DNA of 64,000 nucleotides from the NCBI GenBank assembly GCA_034687125.1, contig JAQGBZ010000021.1, positions 124,001 through 188,000 on the forward strand. The letters run 5' to 3'. This document shows positions 39,001 through 51,000 of this stretch, piece after piece. The translations under genes and the position numbers were made by a program. Each line of letters begins with the position of its first letter. Positions within the stretch are counted from its first letter, which is position 1. Below the pieces are notes generated by a model that saw only the letters and a program-made list of their open reading frames with translations, did no database searches and was not told the origin of the DNA. Source of the stretch: Neelides folsomi. Taxonomy: Eukaryota > Arthropoda > Collembola > Neelipleona > Neelidae.

Positions 39001-42000
39001 TACGAGAAAGTCCACATAAAGTGGGAATTGTGAAATTCCCTTCCTTCTTCGTCCTCAGGACCTCACCGTCCCAACACACTCACCCCAATTGGATTCATTG
39101 AGGGCCTTCTTAACTATTACGCAGTTCCTGGGACACGTGAGAAATGAACAGGACAAACTCTTGAGACAAATCTCCAGTCTCCTTTTAAATATATCAAGTA
39201 TTCAAGTGATTGGAGTATTAAAAGTGCCTGATAGGCAAATGGTCTTTAATTTCTCTCCCAGTCGGAGTAAATACGCATTAAGGAGGAACTGAGGGAGAAA
39301 AGTTCCCTTCAATTTACTTTAACTAAAACCTAGAGAGATACGGAGGGGGGAAGGAGGAACGCGGGTGAAGAAGAAGAATGACCAGGAAGGAAACTCGAGG
39401 GAATGGAATTAAGAAATTAAGTTGGAAAGTCAAAGTAGAAACAAAGTCAATTCATTTCACACGCTCCTTCCATGCATCTCCTTTATATCTTTCACAATAA
39501 TCTCATTGGTGCAATAATGCAGTAACATTAAATAACAAAACCTTTGTTTAAACATTCTTATTCAAAATCTCTATTCAAAACAATGCTTTATATAGGGGAT
39601 GATTATTGATGATAGTAAAAGAAATATAATTAACAAAACATTTACTCGGATAATTCCAAAGTTAAACAGGGAATTGAGAAAGGTATAAATACATTAATGA
39701 AGATGAATTAGGGGGGAAGATGGTAAAAATGAAAAATTCAAATCCCTCCAGACTTGATAAAAAAGGCGTAAAAAGAAGGGTAAAAACTTTTGCAACTTTC
39801 CCTAATTTGCCTCTCTGTCCATTAATGAGGATCGGGAATATTTATCATACCCGTTTATACTCACAGCTCCTTTACACTATGAATTTCTCATCGTGTACCA
39901 TGTATTGTAAAGTTGCAGATAAGTACACATTCATATGATAGATAGATCCATTTGGTTCAACATAGTTCGCTCATTCCCTCCTCCAAAGACCAATAAATCA
40001 AAAAAGAGTTTTCTCTCTTTAACCCTCCACCCATACTTCGTCCTGAGAGATCATAAAGTCATGAGTAGGGAAATGATCCCGTAAATCTATTAGTTTGGAA
40101 GGAAGAAGAGGCCAAGTTGACACAAGTGAGGGAGGTTTAAAAAACGGAAGTTTATACATGAAAACTGCATCTCATTTATGATCCTCATCCTCCGTCCCGA
40201 GTAATGGGCAATGAAATGAGAAATTGGGGGTTTGGAGCTCTAAATTTCATTTTACTCATCTTAACTATACTTAACTCTCATGACTTGCCCTTTATTATGA
40301 GGATCTTTAGAAGCAATCTCAATATTATCAGCCCAACTGTTATAATAATAACAATAATAATGAAGAGCACATTCTGTCCCATATTAAAGAAGATTCAATT
40401 AAGTTGAATTAATAGCTTCCGAGACATTTCCTACCATCTGTTTGCTCCGAAATTAATATTTGCGAATCTCAACTTCCAAAATGTTAACTTCCTCCCACAC
40501 GGCTCCTAATACAATTTATTAACAATCTTACAATTTATTAACAATTTATTTTAAAAAAATCCTATTTCTCGACTCTTAGCTTCTCATGTTCTTTCCTTGA
40601 GTTTCTCGAGTTCCTTCAGGGTTTACAATACGGGTTGGATGGATTTTCCAAGATAGATATTATAACATTGGTGAGATTTAGTTTTAATGCCTAGTTGATG
40701 AGGCGGAGGTTGTTTGAGTCCTTAATTTTATTTCTATTTTCTCGGGAGAGCTTCAACCTCTCGGACTCTTCACTTTCCCTAGAGGCATGGGAGGCATAAA
40801 CCATCGGGTCTGGGAGTTGTAATTTGAAAAGCTTTCGGAAAGACTCTCTCAGATGACGTTAACTCGGTTCGGCGAGTTTCGGTTTGCTCAGCAATTAAGT
40901 TAAGCTACGGCGCTTCGAGGAATCTCCCCCATTCGTCTTCCATATTATATAAGAAAGATCGTCTTCCCCTCTTCACTACATCATGCCAATTGACTTTACA
41001 TTGACATGTCCACACAAATCATTCCTCACTTATCCTCACTTCCTTCCCAATTAAATTACAAGTACGGAGGAGAATTATCAACATCAATTAATTTTAATCT
41101 ACTTATATAATCTACTTACTAATGCCGTACTAAATTTAAGAATTAGCTATATGGTTTTAATTTAGTGTAGCTTTAATCCCATGCTATATTTTACATTTTT
41201 TACTGGCTCGTAAAGCCGGAAGAGGAAATAAAAAAGGTTGAGATTCAAAGGAATTGCTCAGAGTTAGTTGAGAAGATCAACATGTATTAAAAGTAAGTTT
41301 AAGGATTCTTCAACTTTCCAACTTTTTAAGGAGTTGGGAAATTCAAAACAAGGTTTCCTTTTCTCCTTGGGAGAATTATGACTTCCAGCCTCGATGAAAC
41401 GAGGAAGGCGGTGGGGAAAATGGGAGATTTTTTCCACGGTGGAACAAGTCTGTACGTAATAGATTTGAAGTATATTTATGCTACGTAACCTTCGGAGCTC
41501 CTCGCATGGAAATCTCGTGAAATGCGAACATATTCTTTCATTCTTTTCCCCTCCACAATTGAATGTAGAGGAAGAGCGTATAAATTCATCCTAATCTTGT
41601 GAAATGGGTAAAAAGCTCTTGTTCTCATAAATCCACCCCCATTCGGTCCTTTTATAATGCAAAGATCCAATCTGAAAAGGTATGAAATAATTTTTTATTG
41701 CTGCCTTTGACTATCCAACCAGGACTCGTGTAAATATGTGCAAACTCTTCAGAATCATGCCTAAATATAATTTATATAAAATTAAATAATATTCCTGAGC
41801 ATAAATTCCAATGTTCAAATTGTAAATGAATATACTCAATACCAATATAATCAGTAAATGTAGCATCGACAATATTACACTTAATGAATAAGGCATAATT
41901 AATCAATTATTCATTAAAAAATGATGCGATGGTCAAATATGAAATTATCTAAATCGAAGGAATTCTCAGTATTCTGAAGCTAAAATTAAAGGGAAATGAA

Positions 42001-45000
42001 GGTAAAATGATCAAATGAAAATTCAACTCTGATGTGTAAGAGAAATAACCATGAAGTTTCCCTTGAACGAGAAATTTAACTAAACGAGGAATTCTCTTTG
42101 ATCCATCTTCATTAAAGTTATATGAGAAACAGTTAAATTCCTTCAGTTCACTTATGGTTACCCTCATTACTCCTATAAGCACCAATGAACACATTCGACT
42201 TAATTTACTCCTTTATTCCATATTTAATGCTTACTAAACCAAGATATTATTATTTGATGTACCCACATTTAAATACCCCAAAACAAGTAAAATTAAATAA
42301 TGTCTATTAAAGTCATTCATAAAAAAGTAAAATTTTTCAATTAAAAAATATTTTGAATTCTTTTCTTTAGATTTTTGAAACTTTGTTCCCGATATGTTTC
42401 GTGAATTAGTTTTTCAACAATATTTTGATCTTTATAAAATTTCTAATGAGCATTTCATAATTGAATCTACAAGGTAAATTTTCAATTTGCGATCATGGGA
42501 AGAGAAAATGAAATTTAGGGAACGGAAATTGAAAATGGGTTTTCCTATCTTTCCCTCATCTTTTGGAGTTCCGCAGAAGAGGAGGACCGCAGGAGAGGAA
42601 CCCTGACGTTTGCACACATGGCTCCACACCCACCAAATTTACAATACAAATTACTCCTTCCAATTTTCTATTAAGAGTTTAAGCATTCAACCCACAAACT
42701 CTCATTCCTATTCCTACCCCCATTCCGACCCTTCACCTTTCAACACTTTCCGCTCGTAAAGAAGGCCTTTGAGGCCATTAGCATGCAGATGGGCCCAGCT
42801 CATTAGGTCAATGGTGTTAAACAAAAATGTATTTAAATATTAATCATTATAATCATCCTTATTAAACGATATTCATCCACATTTAAGATTTAAATACTCT
42901 TTTAATGTAAACATAGTTGGGGTTTAATTGGGAATTTTGAGGTTTTGACCCTCGTGCTCATCAACCTTTTATTGATTGCAATTTAGGAATAATCATCCTC
43001 CGTTTAACCCTCTAATTAAATCCGTTAAATGCTTGGGCATTGATTCACCAACGATCCATAATGAGGACCTGTATTTAAACTTCATCGGATATGAGAAATC
43101 CGCCAATGTTGGAATTAATTTGGAAAATGAATATTTTGCATGGAGGAAAGGGAAAACCCGCGTGATTAAATTAATGTTCAATTTATTCATTTCACATGTC
43201 AAAATGAGTTTATGGTTCGGTTCATTTATGGAGCAGTGACGAGGGAATTTCCAAAGGGTAAACCTCATCGCTTTCTCCAAACTTCTTTCATTAGGAAGAA
43301 AAAAGTTTGACGGAAAAAAGAAAGGGAAATTTCGCACTAATTCGCAACTTTCTCCTTCACTTTGTTACACATGTATAAAAGTCCCTTATTATATTCTAAT
43401 TCATTATTCATTTGATCGAACTGAGAAAAGGAAAAGTATTATTATAATGACCAAACTCTGTCCAAATGAGTTGAACCCTACGAGCCACAAGTTATTTAAA
43501 CATGAAGGAAAAAGTCAATTCTCCTCAAACCCTTCCTAATGAACCCAAAAGTCTTTCCCAAACATTAGAAACACTCAAATGGCGAAGGGAAAATTTAATT
43601 CGAATTTCTTATGAGGTTTGAAGGAATTAAAGTGTAAGTTCCAAAGCTAATTATACTTCTTATCTTTCCTTTCAGAGTCTCAGCGGCACTCCTACAATTC
43701 CACCTTTTTATAAAACTCTTTCCTTATATTCCCACGACATTATACGAACAAAGTTACATTTATTTCCCATTTAAGCTACAATGATCTCATTTCGCACGTG
43801 TATTCCAAATATTAGTAAAATACCTTTAATGCTCGTAATAATCATTATAAAGCTCCATTGTATGTAATATCTTAGGTATATAAAATATATCGCTACTAAT
43901 ACTTTGGTGCGTGTAATTCCTATTCTCGGGTTAAATCTCTTCTATAAGTATAAATACAGATGTGTATTAAGACCCTTTGTTGATTATAGAGCTATAAGGT
44001 AAAAGAAAGTTTGGAAAGAAAATCACTTATAGTTCATGGGGATCGTAAAATGCAGAAAAGGGCGGTGGGATTACTATTCATGAGAAACTGTTTCTCTCCC
44101 TTCCTTCTCAATGCTCCACCTTTATATAAATTATCCATCTCCCTCATCGATCCAATCAACTTCCAACAGACTTCTCCATTCAAAATTCTATTAATTCTGA
44201 CCTTTCACCATCATCGGATAAAAAAGAGGAGGAGAAATGAAAAACCTTAACTTAATGACGTCTCACTGACCAAATTCCTTTCAAGTCTTTTCTTCGCCAT
44301 TCTTCAAATGTCATGGGGGGTCAATGGCAAGGAATTTCCCCTACTTTCCCTCAAATCATTAGGTAGACGCAAGTCTGCATACAAATCCAGCTTTTACCAT
44401 TCTCAAGACGAGTTTAACATTCTTAACGGACACTTGGCGCCTTCTTCACAATTAAGACTTTAATTCCGACCCTCCAGTGTAATTACCAAACTCCCGCGTG
44501 TACGTACTTCAATTCCAAATGCCGATTGTTAAGACTTTTTTTACTTTCCAACTTTTCAATTTTACTCCATTTCCCTCTATTCATTACCTCTTTAAGGTAA
44601 TGGAAAAAGGGAAAAGAGTTTCATTGGAGAAAATTCCTATGCAAATGACAAGACAATATCAATGCACATTGCAATTTCACATCAAACTTGAGTTTGTTGA
44701 ACCTTTACTTAGAATTACATATACTCGTTGCGTTGTGTATTTATATTTTTTATAAAAAATATAAACCACCCAAGCAAATGTTCGTGCGAATAAATTGCAT
44801 TGTATTGAACTTCTTGTAAATCTCGGCACATATGGAGAGTCAAGATTTCTTTTCTTTTGACATATATTTATGAAAAAAGCAAACAAGGAATTTTCTTTTC
44901 AGCATTTATTTTCTGAATTGAAGTGTGTAAATACACAAGAAGTAATTGAATTGTAGTTTGGGGATAGAAAATAAATTCTTTCTCTGTTTTCTTCCAAATG

Positions 45001-48000
45001 GAAGCACAGCAGAAGGTGGGAGAAGCTGTGCGTAATCAAAAGAGAAATCGGGTGAAATTCGCACAAGAGGCTTTCGGAAATCCTCAAAGCCCTCAAATGA
45101 AAAATAGAATTAAGGTCAACTAGCTGCGAAAAGGGAAATAGGCCACGGTGTTTAATCTTTAAATTACTTCCTTAATTGACTCGCCGCAGATTGTAATTCC
45201 AACTTCGAATTCCAATTCCTCTACGACGAATCAATCCCAAGGACCCAATGTGGGTGAAGGGAACAAGACCAATATACAGACCAGATTCAATTTACTTACC
45301 TTCATTTCAAATGAATCATTTCCCTCCTCAATTTCCAAACTAATTTCCTTCCCATCAAGTCCCAAACTAACAAGTAATACTTGTAAACCTCATGAAATTT
45401 TCAACTATTCAATTTTCCAAAATTACATGAAAGTCATAAAAAATCTAAAAAAAATCAGAGTAGTTGAGGGAAAATGTGTCCTCATGTTCTACCAGGTTGA
45501 AGCCTGTGTTGTGAATGCGGAGAGGAGTAATGGGAATTGAATTGAGTCCCATTGAGGACTCCATTGAAATCTCCATTCATCTCCAACACGTATTCCCACT
45601 CTCATGGGCGGAATCTTTGCAAATTCCAAATGAATATTTCATTCGAGATATTTTCAATCCTCTCCTTTCAATCCCTCAACTTTCCCTTCATGCTCTCTGA
45701 ATTCAAGTGAGTGTTGAGGTCTCGAACGCAGTCGACCCTTCGCCCAACACCTTCCAAAGGCTTCCCAAATTCCAAGTTGTACTCTGAATATTAAACCGAG
45801 ACATCGCCGATTCATCCTCAACAGCCCTCACAGCTCCACAGCTCCTTGAGCTCGGGTAAAAACTCTCTGATAAAAAGGTTCAAGTACGGACGCATCCAGA
45901 CATTTCATGAACTTTTTTATTCTCAGTCCGATACGAGGGATAAATATGAAATGAATTTTCTCTTCACCACTTCCCACCCACATGTTCCATGTGTGATAAA
46001 ATATTTATTAAAAAGACTTTCATCAGCTAACTTACACGAAACATTGAAAAAATATTGAATATCCAATGACTTGAATGTGAAGCATGAGCCTTTGTCGACC
46101 AACGACCCCCAAATATCTATATTTACCTCACTAATATTACGTATTGTAGCAAGGCGGGGAACCCTGCGTCCCCCGCCAAGCTCCCTCAAGATTATAGCGT
46201 CCCGGACTCGCTCCTAACTAACCACACGAAACGGATATCTAATCAATCAATGAATTATTAGACTTTAATTGCGAGTGGCCACTCAATTTAGACTTTATCG
46301 AATCTCCGAGTTGGGCATAAGCTGTGGAAGGCTTGATGTTCGGAACCCAACTGGCGTGTAGGAGTCTTGTTCAACTCGTCCGTCCATCGTCGGTGAGCTT
46401 GAGCCCACTTTAATCTCTTTTCCTTCATTTGAGTTGTCAGGAAAGGCTTATCCTTAGGTTTGTAGCTCCCATAACCCAGTAATTTTACTCTAACCCTAGC
46501 CGTTTCCCTACTCACTTCAAATCCAATTTTTTCACTCCACAGTTTTGCTATTTCAATGAAAGTAACAAATGTATTTTTTAAAATGATCTTCTCCAGAATT
46601 CGATCTTCAGCTTTTCCGGTTTTAAACTTTCTTCCGGATTTTGGTTTTGCGAGAAAATCAAACCCATGTTTGATTTTATTAATTAAAGAATAAATAGTGG
46701 TGGTTGAGACAAGATGGCAAAGTTCTTTCTGAATTTCTTGGCACTTTTCTTTTCATTTAACTTTAATCTAATCAATTTTATTAACCCTGGAGTTGTTGGT
46801 TTACCCTTCGCCATTAAAATTAATTATTAATTCAAGCGCATTTATCAAACGAAAATTTGCGGCTGCCGAGAGGAAGAAAGAAATGCAAAGCCCAACCAAG
46901 ATTTTTCGCTCCATTTCCTGTCAGGGGAGTACACCATCGATAATTGAATTTCTGTCTATTTGAGAAAGGCTTGGAAATTCAATCAATTAAAAATGACCTA
47001 AAGGAGAAAGTTTTAAAAACTTTAGAAAATGTCGAGAGGAAAAACTTGTGTTATTTAGTCTGAGTTCATTAGAAGTCATCAGTAAGTAATGAGGAGTTGA
47101 ATCGAATAGGAAATTAGAGGGAAATAACCTCAACTTTCCCATTTTCTTCTTTCCACTTCCCGTTGAATGTTCAGCTATAGCTAATATATGCTCCAACTGC
47201 TCCTTTTACTAAAAGTCAGTAAATGTAAAAAGAGATATTTGAGATATACCCAATATAAGGAAAAGATCCATTTTATTGACCGAGGAAACCTCGCAGAGAA
47301 ATTTAAACTTAAGGACTATGAGGGCCGTTTAATATGAACCTACCCGACGTGCACTTCTTCTTTCTACCACAAACATTTAAAGGTTCGAATGTTGAGGAGA
47401 TGGAAATAGATAGTAAAGGGGAAGTGTAAGTGGATCATATACTTCCTTCATGTTAATCCCTTCTCGCCGCCAATTGGGAAGGAAACATCGTCTCTTAAAA
47501 GCCAAGTTGGGCTTCCTTTTCGCCCTCAAGGGCACAAGACGTTCCAATGATTAATATTAATATCCGTCTTAAACCGGCTGCTTCAGGACATTGAAACTTT
47601 TACTTCCTTGGTCTATCTCTTCAAACCCATAATAAATAATTGTCTCTTTTACCAAATCTCCATCATTTACTTTCCAAACTACTCAACTTCTCTAAGATTC
47701 TTTCAAAATTCTAAGAAGCTTATACTTACATTTGACATTCGAAGATTTAAATAAATTCCTCTTAAAATATTAACTATTTTCCGTGTTCTAATCTCTGGAA
47801 GGAACAGTCTAAAAATGATCTAGGAAATTCTTTATTTAAAATGTACATAAATGAATGAATGGAGAAAATGCTCTTTATGCAAACCATACAAGTAAAATAA
47901 ATATAAAACTTATATGGGTTTAATACTATATTTAGTGCTTTGTGTTTAATTTAGGAAAATCCATTAGCTTTCAGTTGTAATTAAAAATGTAAATTTAAAT

Positions 48001-51000
48001 ATGTATTTTTCTCAGAACTGGGTTAGTTATCCGGAGTAGAAGTATGAGAGCAAATATGGTAGAATAAGTAAACAAAATGAATTGAAAAAAGTGAAAAAGT
48101 TGTTGAAATGATGAGGCTCATTCAATTTAAAATTTTCATTCCTCCTCACGTCTCCCTCGCTGTGTACACATGGGAAAGTTGAAGTCAACTCTTTGGGAAT
48201 TTTGCAAAACTTTAAGATGATGATTCCCCCGTCATTTAATGGAAGGAGAAAGTTTTTTTAACCCAAGATTTCCCCAACTGTTACACCCGAGTTTGAAAAT
48301 GAGCTTCCCCATTGATTTTCCTTATATGTTAAAATTTTCAGTGACACAGTTCCAAGAGAGAGAGAGAGAGAGAGAGAGAAATGATGAAAGTTAAAAAGAT
48401 CTTAAACATCTGAGAGAAAGCTCCAAGGCTCAAAGAAACCAGAGAACGAGACGAAGATGAAAACCAATTTGATGCTTATCCCCGAACCAAAGAAATTTAT
48501 ACTCTCTTATATAAATAAATGACAATGGTTATACATTTTACCATTTCTAAACTTTTTTCTATAAAGATTATAAACATATCCCAAACTCTAAATAAAGTAT
48601 ATTACCAGATAAAATTCCTTACACTCAATATTCTCCTTAATTCAATACATTATACTCAGCACAAGACCTATATTTATGTATAAAACCAAACATGCAATTT
48701 AGTAAATCCTTGATATGTAATATAAGTGAGTATAACAGTAAATAAGTACTGATGACAGCGTTCAAAACAACCGACAAGGGAAATGAGCGGAAAAGATAAC
48801 AAAGTGGGTATGAAGAGAAGACAGAGTTTAAATTTCGCAATTGAGCTGGAGTTTTAGAGTTTTGTTTATAAGGAAGTCGTAATAATAGCGGGAAGGATGT
48901 CGTTAATAAAATGGCTATGATCGAAATGCCTTGTTTCCTCTTGGGGATCCCTTAAGGAGCAAACAACCGACCTTTTGATTGATTATTTGAAGGATGAATT
49001 GAAAGGCTGTGTTAGAGCGATAGGGGCGCGAAGGAAGAATTTACTTTGGTCGGATCATTAGCTGATGGAGAGACGAAACAACCCGGATTTACTTTAAAGA
49101 GGGAAAGGATGTTGGGAAGAGGAAATGCTTTTAGCTTCCATTGTCCTCCTCCCATGAAACTCCTCGTCATATCTCTTCAACAGTAAAAATCAATAGGATG
49201 GATTGAGTAGACAAAGGCCGGTTCCAAATAGTTGGAAGATATAACACTAGTATTAAATCCTTACAATGTAATAACAAATCCTTCTCAAAATGAGTATAAA
49301 TTCTTAAATGAGATTTGTTCAACTCATTGAATCCTCCAAGGCGTCCGCACAAATTCCTCGCCTTATTAAACTTCATTCACAAAGGAAATTAGGTCGAGGA
49401 AGTCCCTGAGCAAACACGGCCCCCTTTTCTTGGCATAGTCAGCCCTTGTTGAAGAAAATAATTCGAGTGTCAAATTCTATACAGTGAATTACAATTCATT
49501 AAAAACTGAGGAATTCCTCCGCTTCTCCGCCCAACACGAGATTGAGGAAAATTGAGTTAACTGGAGAAAAAAATATAATTCCATTTCCAACATACATCTT
49601 CATTAAGAATCATTTCTTTCCCTTTCCCCTTTACTTTTTCCCAGATAAGGGAATCCAATTAGCGAGGAATTTATATAATAAAAAGCGGAAAAAAGATGTA
49701 GAATAAAAGTTAAATAAACTAATGAAATTAAGCATGCATTTATAGGTACGCGAGTCGTCTTTAATTTCCTCCTGGTTTTTTTCCTATCTAATCAAGCAAA
49801 AAGGAAATTTCCGAGCTCCGTTTCTCTTCTGTTTGCATATGAAAGTACCCAAGGGGCTTAAATCTACAAATCTGCTCATAAGTGAATTTCACGGAGTTTC
49901 ACGAGGAACTCGAGATTTCATTTATTATAGTGAACCTTGAATCCAAGGGCTTATGTAATGTGCTTTATTGACTCTCATTTTCCAAGTGCAACAACTCTCG
50001 TGCATGTGAACATGAAGGGAATTGATGAATTTTCCTCAGAGGAGCTTTGGAGGTTAAAAGGATTAAATGGAGAGCAAATGAGGGAAAAGAGAACCCCATA
50101 AGTTTCATATATCTTTAATTCCCAACATCCTTTTGAGATTCGAAAGGACAAGAAGGGCTGAGGTGGAAAGGTGGAGTTTAATAATGGATGAGAGGTGAAA
50201 GTGTTTTAAGGTTAAACGTCTAACGAAGTGAATCTCTTTACAAGATAAGGCCTCTTTGGCCACTTAAAGGATAGGTGTCTATAAAGTGAAAGGTATTGGG
50301 AGAATTCAATAAAGCTTGGGAAGCGGTTGAGAAAATAAATTTCAATTAATGGAATGATCAGTTTACAAACCCACCTACAGGAAGAATATGGGTTTAATTT
50401 AATACACATGTAATTTAATAAAATAAAAATCTTTTGAAAATGAATTTATCCAAACAGTAAATTAACGTATGTACTTCAATATGATTATATTGAAAATATA
50501 GTATTGTAAATAAAATAGTTTTTTCCAATTGGCGTGTCAAAAAAGTCTTTATATAAATCTTAAAAATAAATAAATATAATTCTCATTTTAAATGCGAAAA
50601 ATTATTTTCATTTGAAATATTCTGATGTAAATGGAATAAAGAAAATTGTTTAAAATTGTTCAGGGTTGTTTGGACGGAGGGAAGGAAGTGAAGTAAGGAT
50701 TAGATAAATCTCGGGTGTTGGGGGTCGCAGAGACCTTTTGGTGAGGACAGTGGTTAGGAAATAAGAAGAGTTATTGCCTAATTAATATATATATTGCGGG
50801 ACAGGGCATCTCGTTCGAGAAATCGGTTCGGTTGAAGAGAGAACAAAGACAAATTAGTCAGGAGGAATAAATCACGTCTTCCCCTCGTTCGAACGAATTT
50901 CCTCCTACTTTCATTTCCCATTCACCGTCTTCTCCCTTCTAATATATCTCATCCCATGTATTTTATATAAACAAATTGATCCCATTTTTACTCTCTTAAT

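Noticed and set aside
45923-46189. 88-codon minus-strand frame beyond the Tc1 remnant, considered as the missing transposase C-terminus
   Set aside because: It contains no DDE motifs and no Tc1 C-terminal features.
47380-47400. GGTTCGAAT, similar to the B box of a tRNA gene
   Set aside because: There is no A box at a proper distance upstream and no cloverleaf could be drawn.
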